DNA of 64,000 nucleotides from Lumbricus terrestris (Eukaryota; Annelida; Clitellata; Crassiclitellata; Lumbricidae): NCBI GenBank assembly GCA_949752735.1, contig OX457053.1, positions 25,285,182 to 25,349,181 of the forward strand, read 5' to 3'. Shown piece by piece: positions 25,616 to 35,611 of this stretch (position 1 is its first letter; each line of letters starts with the position of its first letter). The notes under the pieces were generated by a model. It saw only the letters and a program-made list of their open reading frames with translations, ran no database searches and was not told where the DNA came from. The position numbers and the translations under genes were made by a program.

Positions 25616-25648
<33 letters not shown>

Positions 25649-25656
25649 ATAGTAGC

Positions 25657-25709
<53 letters not shown>

Positions 25710-25716
25710 CAGCAGC

Positions 25717-25814
<98 letters not shown>

Positions 25815-26236
25815 CAGTAGCAGTAGCAGTAGCAGTAGCAGTAGCAGTAGTAGTAGTACTTAGCAGCGACGACAACGGTGATGATGACGTTGATGATTAT
25901 GACGTGGCGATGACGACGATAGTAATGATCTTGATAATAATGACAGTGTAAGATAATAATGATGCTGATGATGAGGATGTACGCTGTATGCTCTATCTTC
26001 AGATAAGTGACTCTTATCGTGACTATTCTGTCTGTCTATCGCTCAGTGATGGTGGCACCCCTCTGGGTCTTTGTGGAGCGCGGTTTGTTACTCTGTCTCC
26101 AGCAGACCATTGTCTGTTTGTAGATGCTGCTGCTAATTGCAGACCCACCTGCGTCTGGTTGCAACGGAGTTGAAACGTAGACATCAAACAGCAACGCTGA
26201 CAGCAGCAGCAGTAGCATAAACCTGTTGGAGTTCAT
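20924..26236 (-). CDS. Gene B: paralogous cysteine-rich peptide precursor, 3 exons
   Basis: This is the unit 2 paralogue of gene A with the same exon plan. Exon 1 (CDS 26,236-26,149) has the same MNSNRF signal peptide with few substitutions and the same CAG|GTGGGT donor, plus a CCCGCAG acceptor 15 bp upstream of the ATG for a 5' UTR exon. Exon 2 (25,331-25,226) is the propeptide, ending at a strong CA|GTAAGG donor in phase 2. Exon 3 (21,071-20,924) encodes the mature part. Total 114 codons, phases consistent. The mature region keeps the gene A framework (C-x6-C-x10-CC at the start, C-K-C at the end) but has nine cysteines, and nearly all loop residues differ. Intron 2 is swollen to 4.15 kb by nested elements. 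An odd cysteine and a lost upstream ATG in exon 3 leave open that it is decaying. Venom-like or neuropeptide roles cannot be told apart here. Confidence 0.65.
22010..22205 (+). mobile_element. CR1/L2 LINE 3' end nested in the larger LINE
   Basis: The plus strand shows TATCTGGAATGGCCTCCCAC, GGGAGCGCCTCTGA, GAGGCGCTATATAAATTC and a GAATGAATGAAT tail. These are very close to the 3' end of the LINE at 5,750-5,927. About 200 bp remain. Confidence 0.75.
23011..24370 (+). mobile_element. Tc1/mariner-type element with long TIRs, decayed
   Basis: Long inverted repeats (over 120 bp, outermost bases GGGTGACACGAAAGTTCG) are flanked by TA at 23,009-23,010 and 24,371-24,372. The plus strand at about 23,640-24,095 encodes VFQQDGARCHQS, then a stop, then WPPNSPDLFPIENLW. 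This is the C-terminal half of a Tc1/mariner transposase with its second catalytic Asp and the PNSPDLNPIE block. The N-terminal half is missing. It split a LINE reverse transcriptase between GVPQG and motif C, and itself carries a hAT MITE. Confidence 0.9.
23359..23494. mobile_element. hAT-type MITE nested in the mariner element
   Basis: CAGTGCTAAAAGTGTGG at the left and CACACTTTAAGCCCTA at the right are inverted repeats with imperfect 8 bp flanks GCACTGAC and GCACTGAT. It belongs to the same family as 30,858-31,035, sharing GGCCAATAAGTGGCAGGACG. Confidence 0.8.
25565..25860. repeat. AGT/AGC trinucleotide array
   Basis: This is nearly 300 bp of AGT with AGC and GGT interruptions in intron 1 of gene B, homologous to 9,989-10,165. 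Confidence 0.97.
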
Positions 26237-26560
26237 CTTGGGGGAGGATTTCTGCGGGAAAATAAAATTACGGAAATCCGTTTAATCTCTTAGCTCATTA
26301 GTTTGTCCGCCTAAACGCTGCAGACGAAGTCAGACAGACAGACGATAGACACTAAGACACACAGAGACAAAGACAGAGACAACCACTGAGACTATAGAGA
26401 GAGACAGAGGCAGAGGGATAGAGAGAGAAAGAGAGCAAGAGGCAGAAATACAGGCAACTAGACGGAACATGAGGCATCAAGAAAGGGATCACAGGGAATT
26501 TACTCCCGACGTCAACCGTGGATGATGTGTTCCTTAATTTGTCGGTTAATGGTAGTTTTG

Positions 26561-26886
26561 TCGGTTAATGGTAGTTTTTGTCGGCTATTGAAAGTTTTGC
26601 CGGCTAATGGTGGTTTGTGGGCTACTAGTAGGTATGTCGGCTAATGGTAGTTTTTGTCGGCTATTGAAAGTTTTGCCGGCTAATGGTGGTTTGTGGGCTA
26701 CTAGTATAGGTATGTCGGCTAATGGTAGTTTTTGTCGGCTATTGAAAGTTTTGCCGGCTAATGGGGGTTTGTAGGCTACTAGTAGGTATGTCGGCTAATG
26801 GTAGTTTTTGTCGGCTATTGAAAGTTTTGCCGGCTAATGGTGGTTTGTGGGCTACTAGTAGGTATGTCGGCTAATGGTAGTTTTGT
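26561..26886. repeat. 76 bp tandem repeat, about 4.3 copies
   Basis: Unit starts at 26,561, 26,637, 26,715, 26,791 and 26,867 each begin TCGG(C/T)TAATGGTAG. One copy is 78 bp. It is an expansion of the shorter TTTGTCGG motif block seen in units 1 and 2. Confidence 0.93.
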
Positions 26887-26889
26887 TGG

Positions 26890-29138
26890 ATACACTATGT
26901 AACACGATTTTTGTTCCTGGGCAATGAGTGTAATTTCCTGGTTATTTGTGCCTCAAAAGTATAGGAAATGGTTGTTATTCTGTTTAAACTTTGCTTTTGG
27001 GGACAGGAGAATGATATTTAATAGAAAACAACTATTTCCACAGCAAACGAGCGAATTTGTTTGTTTTTGTTCACGTAAAGGCAGAATGAAACCATATAGG
27101 TCACAAGAAACCACAAAATGACTCCAAAGCAACATGTATCAATACTAGAATGATAAAAAATTGACCACCCGAAATTTAGAAATGCGTAGTTTTTCGAGTT
27201 ATACTGTAAATCACTTTCACGAATCAGCCCCCAGATGTAGTCTCCCATCATGTTCTCATTGTACTGTCCTTGGTAGCGACGTTCAAAGTCTAGTATATCC
27301 TGGTGGAAGTGCTCGCCTTGGTCCTCCGAGTATATGCTCCCATGTTCTCCTTGAAGTTATCAAGGTGAGCATCAAGGATATGAACTTTCACGGACGACCT
27401 GCATCCCATTTACTGTAGTTCTTCACCAGAGTCTCAATTAACCAGCTCTACATAGTTTTCGGCTTTGTTACTGCCCAGGAAGCCTCTAAAGAACGCTACA
27501 CAGCTATTCCAAGCCGCTTTCTCACTCCTAGAAAGCATCTGGTAGAAACCCTTACACTCCATGATTCTCTTTATCTGTGGGCCGAAGAATATACCAGCTT
27601 TGACCTTTGCCTCAGATAGCTTAGGGAAGAAACCTTGAAGGTATTTGAAAGCTGCCGATTCCTTATCCAGAGCCGTGACAAATTGCTTCATTAGGCCCAA
27701 TTTAACATGCAATGGTGGCATCAGCACTTTCCGAGGATCCATCAGTGGCTCCCACTTGACATTTTTGCTACCCGCATTGAACTCGGTCCGCTGGGGCCAG
27801 TCCCGCTTGTGGTAGTGCGCCTTTTGTCTCTGCTGTCCCAAAGGCAAAGGTAGCAAGGAAACTTTGTCCGAACCCTTGCAGGCCCATCAGGATTGATACC
27901 ATTTTGAAGTCTCCTATGACATCCCAGCCGTACTCATCGAACTTCAAGGCGGCTAACAAGGTTTTCACGCTGTTGTAATCCTCTTTGAAGTGTACCGAGT
28001 GAGCCAGAGGAAGAGACGGATACTTGTTCCCATTATGGAGTAGCACGGCTTTGGGACTCCCAGATGAACTGTCAATGAAGAGACGCCACTCGTTCGGGTT
28101 GCAGTCGATTCCAATTTCCCGAAAAAGACCGGTCACGTTGTGACAGAAGCAGAGTCCATCTTGACTGGTAAAAGAGCTTGAAAATGCTTGATGACGCTTC
28201 CTCTGATCTGCGATTTGAACACTGTCATCCAACAGGTTCCACTGCTTGAGTCTAGACGTCAAAAGTTCTGCATTGTACTTGTTGAGACCCAGATCTCTGA
28301 TCAGGTCGTTGAGGTCTTTTTGGTTTGGATAGTACGGATTTTTGCCATGAGCTAGAAAATTATAGTCTGGATCTAAAGCGTCTTCATCGCTTTCTGATTT
28401 TGATATACGTTGTTCTTCTGAAGGCGACTGGTTTCTATCCAGAACAGTGGGTATCAGAAACTCAGGGCTGTGTGGCACTGGAACCTTGTATGAAGGAAGG
28501 TCGGGGAAGTATGATAGGAGCTGCATTATTTCCAGTCCGACGTTTGGAATTGGAAGGATCCACCATGCAGAAGTAGCAATTGCTTGGTTGTTCAGTGGGT
28601 TCTCGCCAGATTCTTGGTATTGCAAACTTCATGGCTCTCTTTATCCCTCTGTACCATCCTCCGCAAGAAAGTACAGACATGGGCCTAGCAGAATGCGTCA
28701 GCCGGATACTTGCAGCCTATTGATGCCATAATATGGCATCAAGAGTCTGCAAGTATCCTGTAGACACATCTCATATTATGCGTTGTGTCTACAGGCTATG
28801 CACCTAGTCAGACGTACAACTAAACTGAAGTGCATGGTAGGCTCAAGGCATCTTTATTTATACTACTACCTGTAGCTATTTATAGGTGTGGAAGGTTCTT
28901 ACACATTCTAGAATATTCCCAGAAGTTCACAAAAGCTGTACAACTACTCCGAGTTAACACATGAATTTCAATGTACCGAAGAAGCAGTTACATTTCAGAA
29001 TAATCAATCTCCTGGCTTGAAAAGCAAAGTCTTTGGGGTATAATGGCAATTTTCTATACTTTTGAGGCAGAAGCAATCAGGAAATAACATTTAATACCCA
29101 GGAACAAACAAAAAGTAAAATTTTGTTACGTAGTGATA
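26890..29138 (-). mobile_element. TIR DNA transposon of uncertain superfamily, 2.25 kb
   Basis: The ends are inverted repeats of about 80 bp: ATACACTATGTAACA on the left against the reverse complement of TGTTACGTAGTGATA on the right, with shared GTTCCTGGG and GCCTCAAAAGTATAG blocks further in. A TTGG occurs on both sides (26,886-26,889 and 29,139-29,142) and may be a 4 bp target duplication. Units 1 and 2 lack the element at this place. It encodes one conserved gene (27,165-28,625, minus strand). Two further hairpins lie near 28,690-28,795 inside it. Confidence 0.75.
27165..28625 (-). pseudogene. Broken candidate transposase, family I know only as uncharacterised
   Basis: Three consecutive frames on the minus strand together cover one gene: 28,625-27,768, then 27,856-27,434, then about 27,433-27,165, separated by frameshifts. 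Visible blocks in order are DLNDLIRDLGLNK (about residue 104), EWRLFIDSS (Asp at residue 185), KAVLLHNGNKYPSLPLAHS, GDFK (Asp at 239), LMGLQ, then SKNVKWEPLMDPRKVLMPPL, FPKLSEAKVKAGIF, and finally EDQGEHFHQDI and MMGDYIWGLIRESDLQY. From memory, this protein recurs in many invertebrate genome annotations without a function. The two Asp residues near conserved strands, the later Glu and the enclosing TIRs suggest an RNase H-fold DDE transposase; that is inference. Confidence 0.7.
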
Positions 29139-29383
29139 TTGGTCGAAACAGAGTCATCAGATTAAGATGCATTAGCTGCAGGTGCTGGAAGCGCCGCCAA
29201 GCAAGTCACGAACGGGTGTTGGCTATTCCTGGCGGAATTTAATTGATCCCAGACTTCCTGCTTTCTACAAGATCACCCACCACTCGCCTTTCCTCTTAGA
29301 ACTTGTCTCTCCAAACTCCAATCCTGTCTTTACGCCTCTCATCTTTCCTTCCCTGTCTTCTTCTCGCTTCGGTTATCTTCTCT

Positions 29384-29699
29384 CAGTCAGTCAGTCAGTC
29401 AGTCAGTCAGTCAGTCAGTCAGTCAGTCAGTCAGTCAGTCAGTCAGTCAATCAATCAGTCAGTCAGCCAGTCAGTCAGTCAGTCAGTCAATCAATCAGTC
29501 AGTCAATCAAGCAGTCAGTCGGAATAGAGTCAGTTAGTTAGTCAGTCAGTCAGTCAGTCAGTCAGTCAGTCAGTCAACCAACCAGTCAGTCGGAATAGTC
29601 AGTTAGTCAGTTAGTCAGTCAGTCAGCTAATCAAGCAGTCAGTTAGTCATTCATTCATTCAGTCAGTCAGTCAATCAATCAATCAATCAATCAATCAAT
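29384..29699. repeat. CAGT array with CAAT end, unit 3
   Basis: About 315 bp of CAGT with CAAT, CAGC and TTAG interruptions, ending in CAAT repeats. Homologous to 11,294-11,657. Confidence 0.95.
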
Positions 29700-31110
29700 G
29701 TACTCTTCTTATAATTGTTCCTTTCTAGCTCCTCTTCTTGCCCTCTTCTCTTCCAGGCTCTCTTCTCCGTCCACTGCAGATTCGTTCTTTTCCTTTACTC
29801 GTCCTCCTACCTTCACTGTCCTCTTCTGTGTTCTTTTCACTGTCCTCTTCTGTGTTCTTTACCCTCGCCACATACCTCTTCCATTCTCTCATCTCCCACT
29901 TTCTAATCGCCGTCTCTTCCATATTCTCTTCCTTGACTTCTAGCTCTTCCCTCTTCTTTCCGTCTTCCATCCTCTCCACTCCCATCGACTAATCTCCAAA
30001 CCATCTATTGGCTATCTTATTCGTTTGCCACCAATCAAAGGCTTCACAAAAATTATCCCTCTTTCAATCTCAACCTACTATTATTCTTTCTCTCGATATC
30101 GGCCATTCCCTAAATTCTCTCTCTTGTTCTCCGCGTCACTTTCTAAGCATCTCCTCCTTGTGACCTTCAGCCTAATTCCCCCTCGCCCTGCGCCTAATTT
30201 CCTCCTCTTGCATCTTTTCCACCGCCTACTTTACTCCTCCACCATCATCTGAACCCTCACTTAATTTCCTCTTCCCACATCGCCTTCTCCGCCTAATCCA
30301 CTCCTCCATCTCCACCACCTAATTTCCTCATCCATCTCCTTCTCCATTTCCTCCTCCATATCCTACTCCATCTTCTCATCCATCTAATTTTCTCCTCCAT
30401 TCCTACTCCATTTCTTCCTCCATCTTATACTCCATCTCCTCCACCTAATTTCCTCCTTCATCTCCTATACTCCATCTCCTCTTCAACCCAATTTCCTCAT
30501 CCATCTCTTCATCGTTTCCTTTTCATTATCGTGTATCGACAAAATTCGACATACATGCATTGCATGCGTTCCTCGTCGTACGGATCAGGATGAGGACATT
30601 TCATCATTAACTCAAATCTGAAACCCAATCGGTTGACGCCAGCGGCTAGGAGGTATACGCCGCCGTACAACTGGATGTGACACTGGAAGGCAGTAAATGT
30701 TAGTCTTCAGATGATCCTCTTTTCCGCCCAATCGTTTTGTCTTCTTCTTCCTCCTCCCCACCTCCTCCTAATCCCTCGTTCTCTTCCTCCCCTTCTATCT
30801 TCTACCAGTTTTTCATCTTCCTCCTCATGCTCTACCTATTCCATCTACTCTTACTCACAGTGCTTAAAGTGTGAAAAGATAAGTGCCTGGACGCCCCTTA
30901 CCTCTCCAAAAGAAGTGCCTGGACGCCTCGTACCTTTCCAGGCTGTGCTGGCCAATAAGTGGCAGGACGACGGTCAGATTTTAAAATAAGTGCATGGACG
31001 TCGTCCATGACCGTCCAGCCACACTTTAAGCCCTGCTTACTCATCTTCTATCTTGATCTACTCCTGCTCTATGTTCTCCATTTCTCCTCCATCTCCTACT
31101 CTATCTGGCA
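29700..31110. repeat. Polypyrimidine tract of unit 3
   Basis: This is a CT-biased tract homologous to 11,658-13,020, interrupted by a hAT MITE at 30,858-31,035. No gene is seen. Confidence 0.8.
30858..31035. mobile_element. hAT-type MITE, 178 bp
   Basis: CAGTGCTTAAAGTGTG at the left is inversely matched by CACACTTTAAGCCCTG at the right, with a perfect 8 bp duplication CTTACTCA at 30,850-30,857 and 31,036-31,043. It has an internal duplication of an AAGTGCCTGGACGCC motif. Confidence 0.92.
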
Positions 31111-31983
31111 TTTAAATATAATTATTCATTGTTTTTGAAGCACTGTTGGCTGCCGAGGCTCGACGTATCTGTCACACTGTCACAGAGGGAGAGATTGTCT
31201 TTTTTAAATGAAAACTAGTCGATAGATATAAAATCTATATTATTTCTGACATGTACTCTTATTGTCGATCAGACAATAAGCATCAAGCTAATTCTCTTAC
31301 AATAATTCTCGAGATGTTAGTTCAGCAGAAAGCACTTCCAACCTCAGGATTAAATTACACCGTTCGAACACTTTCAATACTGAATCTATACAATTCTTAT
31401 TTTAAGATGATAGATCCAAAGATGACATGAAGAGTGAGACCCAAAGATGATACCTGGTAGATGAAGACTTCACTGAATACTTATCTTACCTGTGCATGAT
31501 GTTATATAGGTGAATTAAATGTATGTTCTATATAATACAACCAATCGCATCTTAGCCTGTAACCTGTGATTGATAAAGAGGAGGGGCCTCTCTTAGCTGT
31601 AGCCACTAATAAAAAAATTACATGAACTGATGTGAGATAGCCCATGGATGATTTGCATATGTGTCTTATTGCGTGTATGACCTGTAAGTATATCGAAGAG
31701 AAGAGAAGAGCCTATAGGCAGGTAGGTCGGTATTTGCAGTTTATCGTCACCGTGTGGTTACAAATGTAATGTAATGTAATGCAAATCTTCGAGAGTTTCT
31801 CAGCGCCCGCAAAAGACACGTCAGGGTGACCAGCTTATAACACCCGCGCAATATAAAATTAAGTCTATAAGCCCATCATGTTTACTAAAGAGCATGAACT
31901 ACGCATAAGATTTTTTGTGCCTCGTTTAAATCCTGGATGCATCGTAGATATAAAACACGTCACGTAGGCCTATTGGCAGACAC

Positions 31984-32550
31984 GGGTCTAGGACTTTATC
32001 CCCGGCCCATTACCCCCCTGCCATTACTCCCCTGCCATTACCCCCGGAGACAATTACCCCCGCCATTAGCCCCTGCTATTACCCCTCCCGCCATTACCCG
32101 CTAGTTGCAGTGCTAATTATGTAGGCACTTAGCGCCTATTAACAATTAGAACCCGTAAATTCGCACCTTATTCACGCAGTTTGTAGGCCCTAACATGGCT
32201 GAAATATTCTTGCATAAATGGAAGCTGGAGTGAAGAAAATATTCTTGCTTAAATGGAAGCTGGATTGAAGAAAATAGTCTTGCTTAACTGGAAGCTGGAT
32301 TGAAGAAAATATTCTTGCTTATATGGAAGCTGGAGTGAAGAAAATATTCTTGCTTAAATGGAAGCTGGATGAATGGAAACATTGTTGCTTAAATGGAAGC
32401 TGGATTGAAGAAAATATTCTTGCTTAAATGGAAGCTTGAGTGAAGAAAATATTCTTGATAAAATGGTGTCTGGCGGGGGTAATTGTCCCCGGGGGTAATG
32501 GCAGGGGGTAATGGCAAAGGTAATGGGCCGGGGAGTAAAGTCCGGATACC
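31984..32550. mobile_element. Fold-back MITE, 567 bp, 9 bp target duplication
   Basis: Inverted repeats of about 80 bp form the ends, both built from GCCATTACCCCC-like words (left GGACTTTATCCCCGGCCCAT, right ATGGGCCGGGGAGTAAAGTCC as read on the plus strand). A perfect 9 bp duplication GGCAGACAC flanks it (31,975-31,983 and 32,551-32,559), and units 1 and 2 show the site once. A 9 bp duplication is typical of Mutator-like elements, but no transposase is present. The interior is mostly a 35 bp tandem array. Confidence 0.88.
32205..32466. repeat. 35 bp tandem repeat, about 7.5 copies
   Basis: The unit TATTCTTGCTTAAATGGAAG continues CTGGATTGAAGAAAA and repeats with few substitutions and one small indel. 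It fills the core of the fold-back MITE. Confidence 0.95.
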
Positions 32551-33029
32551 GGCAGACACATAGGTTAACTCAACTCAAGACTTTTATTGACACCAACAAC
32601 ACAACGATTCGTCTTCAGCATAAAAATGATTTGGGGCTCAACCGCCATGTCCGTTGTGATTGACACGAAAAAATAGAGGGACCGATGGACTTCAGCTTAT
32701 TTGGAAAATTTTTGCTTCGCTTGCTGGTTACGTCGCTGCGCCTGAAAAGTGCTGCTGTCACAGCAATCACACATTTGCATGATTTTTGTTTCGCACTTCT
32801 TATGTAATTTTCCGAAAAACAAATAGCGAGTATATTATAGGTCTGTCGGTTAAAGATTCTAGAGGTTTAAGGCTTAGGCTTTCATTTGCAAAAATCGAAT
32901 TACTATCCGCTATGCCCTACTTGTGCGATTAGGTGGCCTATCGGTAACGCGCTTGTTCACGGAGCATGCGATTGGGGCCCTTGGGGGTTCGACTCCGGGT
33001 AACGTGAGCTCGTATAGTAGGCCTACTTA

Positions 33030-33141
33030 GTAAAATAGTTAAACAATCGCTGCACAAGGAGCGATTTATGGTCATGGCTTAGTGTTTCAAATGCCATGAC
33101 CTTAAATCGCTCCTTGTGCAGCGATTGTTTAACTATTTTAC
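33030..33141. repeat. 48 bp near-perfect hairpin
   Basis: Arms 33,030-33,077 and 33,094-33,141 are reverse complements at 47 of 48 positions, with a 16-nt loop. The arm begins GTAAAATAGTTAAACAATCG and ends GGTCATGG. It lies at the end of unit 3 homology. Confidence 0.95.
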
Positions 33142-34445
33142 AAAGAATGCAGTAGGAAAGCTAAAAGGGGAGACCGGGGCAGCAGGTTGCAACATTTTTC
33201 ACATTTTCATGTGCAGCATTTTTATCTTTAGAGCTATCTGCAAACAGTTTAGCCCATACGAATCCTTTATAAAATTATCTCAGCATCAAAACAAGCTATA
33301 GCGACGATCTCGGTGACCAAGCATGTACCCACAATAACTAACTGAACAGAGGGCTCCAAAATGTTGCAACCAGCCCCATGCCGGTGTTGGTTGCAACGAC
33401 CCTCGGGGAAGGTTGCAACAGCATTGAAAGTAGTCCAAATATTCAAATAAGGCTGCCTAGCACTGGAGCTAACTGAGACCTGCCTATGCATCTAGATTAT
33501 ACGAATGTAATAATTAAACAAAGTCAAAAAGTCAAAGTATCGAGAGCATAAAAAAGATAGAAAAACTATTTTTGCTCTAGTAATCGTCATGCAAAAGTCT
33601 GATAAATATTCTCCAGTGGCCTATAACCGATAGAGTTGGACAGGATATACTTCTGTCTACATGTAATTGGGCTAATGATGTTCAATATTTAATTTAAAAT
33701 GTAGGATTATTTCAAGCCTTCAGAGTTGTTTTCATGGATCTATAGAATCGATTCAAGTGTGAGAGCTATTATAGTTGTCCATCCACCAAAAAGATTGTAG
33801 GCTAAACTTGATTTACTATAATATGATAGGCCTATAATATATTATATGCCCTTGTCTCATATAGCCTACAGTTGAAGAAGCCTGTGTTTGTCATCTATCC
33901 GCGAGATTGCACCTATATGGCCAACCAGAACATATCTTATAGAAATATGTTTCATGGTTAACTCGCACAAAAAACAATGGGGACACAGAATTGTATACAA
34001 AATTACAAACATCCGGTCCGGCGGAAAAGAGATAAAATGAGTTCATGAACAAATAAATTAAGTCAGAATACCAAATTGTTTATGTAGATACATAAACATT
34101 TTTAAGTGTTTCTTATTTCGCGAAGAGTTGCATCGACATCAACAGGAGTTCACAACAGCAGTTGCATGCTAAAGGTCTGTCTACACAGAAAATTTCTGCG
34201 GAGAATTCGAATTCTTAGCTTCGAGCTTCTAAGACTCGAAGCGCATAGATGGTAACTTAATTAGGAGGGGGCGTTCATTCCAAAGATTGTGGTAGGGGAA
34301 TGTAGGCTACCATCTATTTAAATTCATGCCTTGGATTTCGGGTCTGAAGTATTACTTGACATCCAAGTAGCCTGAATCAAGAGAACCAGTTTGATGATGA
34401 AAATTGTAATATAAACAATACTGCAAACATGCCTCAATGGTGTAC
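33142..34445. other. Non-genic, no recognised feature
   Basis: Mixed-composition DNA. I see no gene, element boundary or repeat array, apart from several GGTTGCAAC words in both orientations between 33,185 and 33,420. Confidence 0.5.
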
Positions 34446-35109
34446 GGACCATTGCTCATAGGCTGATTGCTCATATGCTTATTGCTCTTAGGCTTATTGC
34501 ATTATGGCTTATTGGTCATAGGGTCTATTGGTCATATGTCTTTTTGGTCATATGGCTTATTGGTCATAGGGTCTATTGGTCATCGGCTTATTGCTCCTAG
34601 GCTGATTGGTCATAATAATTTACAAGTTAAATTAGTCGAGTGAAGTTATAGAAAAGAAAACACTGATTGAAATAGAAAGAAACATTTACTAGGTCATGCA
34701 ATTGTTCACATTTAAAGGAAACTGTTAAAGTAAAAGATTGATCACTAATAACTATAGATGTAATTGTTCAAATATATATAAAGAACGTTCAACTGTTTAA
34801 CAACTAGATTGTTCACTACTTCAGATGTCAAACATTTACTAGGTCATGTAATTGATCAAATATAAAAACAGTTAAACTTTTCAACTACAAGAGTTTTCAC
34901 TACTTCAGATGTCCAATACAGGATTGTTCACTGTCTTATATGTTCCCTTCCACATAGCTGACTACCTAAAAGATAAGTACGACACGGCACGAAGATAGGT
35001 GAGGATGTCGGTTGTTTCAACCACCATGGACTTTATAATTGAGCAACGAACGGTTCGAACAAGACAGTTCACGCCTTCAAGCAAATATCTTCGCAAGTTT
35101 CTTCATTCC

Positions 35110-35475
35110 CAGTTATTGTATTAGTCTACCAACGCTAATTGTCCCTAATTTATAAGCACAAGCTGAGGCATGAAGAAGGTCACCCATATCGCCAACGGTG
35201 ATGATGATGGTGCTCTGCCCGAAGGCAGGTTCATTGGCTTTACGCCTCTGGGGATGAGATGAGTGAGGTGGTTTCCCGTTGCCTTCCTCACAGACAATGA
35301 TGGGTAAGCAACTTGCCCAAGGTCGCTCCGCAGGAGCTTGCGCCCCTGCGTCCCACACGTGCTAGCCCGAGATATCTACATGTAAATCTCTAAATGTTAA
35401 CTCCCAGCCCGGGGCTTGAACCGCAGTCCGTTGCAACCAACAGACGAATGCAGCTGCCGCTTAATCGTATCGTAA
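35110..35475 (-). mobile_element. tRNA-derived SINE-like repeat
   Basis: On the minus strand a B-box-like GCGGTTCAAGCCC lies near 35,410, and a body shares the GCAACTTGCCCAAGGTCG stretch with the SINE-like repeats at 3,090 and 15,615. Its minus-strand end adjoins the LINE 3' end near 35,480. Confidence 0.45.
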
Positions 35476-35611
35476 TCGTAATCTCGGGACTTCTACAGCG
35501 CCCACAAAAGCCAAGTCGCGGGAACCAGCTTATTCACAGGCGCTCAATCAAAACAAAATCGGTAGGCAGCGGGTCAAGTCCAGAGAGTCAGGCAGGCAGA
35601 TAGATGGACAG

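Larger units (their letters stand above)
31905..33005 (-). repeat. Inverted part of unit 3
   Basis: The reverse complement of this stretch matches 15,630-16,415 and 3,100-3,800. One end reads as the complement of the CATCTAC...GTGACGTGTTTTATATC stretch, and the other (32,935-33,000) is the tRNA-like head with a plus-strand B box GGGTTCGACTCC. A fold-back MITE (31,984-32,550) lies inside. The inversion or an inverted insertion ends the homology of unit 3. Confidence 0.8.
26339..33010. repeat. Tandem segmental duplication, unit 3 (partial)
   Basis: The third copy begins with the GAGACA tract and follows the order of units 1 and 2 as far as the segment near 31,900 (counterpart of 2,140 and 14,500). 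Homology then continues in inverted orientation to about 33,005 and stops. No peptide gene exons of this unit are seen. Confidence 0.8.

Noticed and set aside
28325..28731. Plus-strand frames over the 26,890-29,138 element
   Set aside because: They are shadows of the minus-strand conserved gene.
32205..32466. CRISPR-like array
   Set aside because: The repeats are contiguous without unique spacers and lie in an animal MITE.
33185..33425. GGTTGCAAC words in both orientations as element ends
   Set aside because: The words are short, spacing is irregular, and no target duplication could be found.
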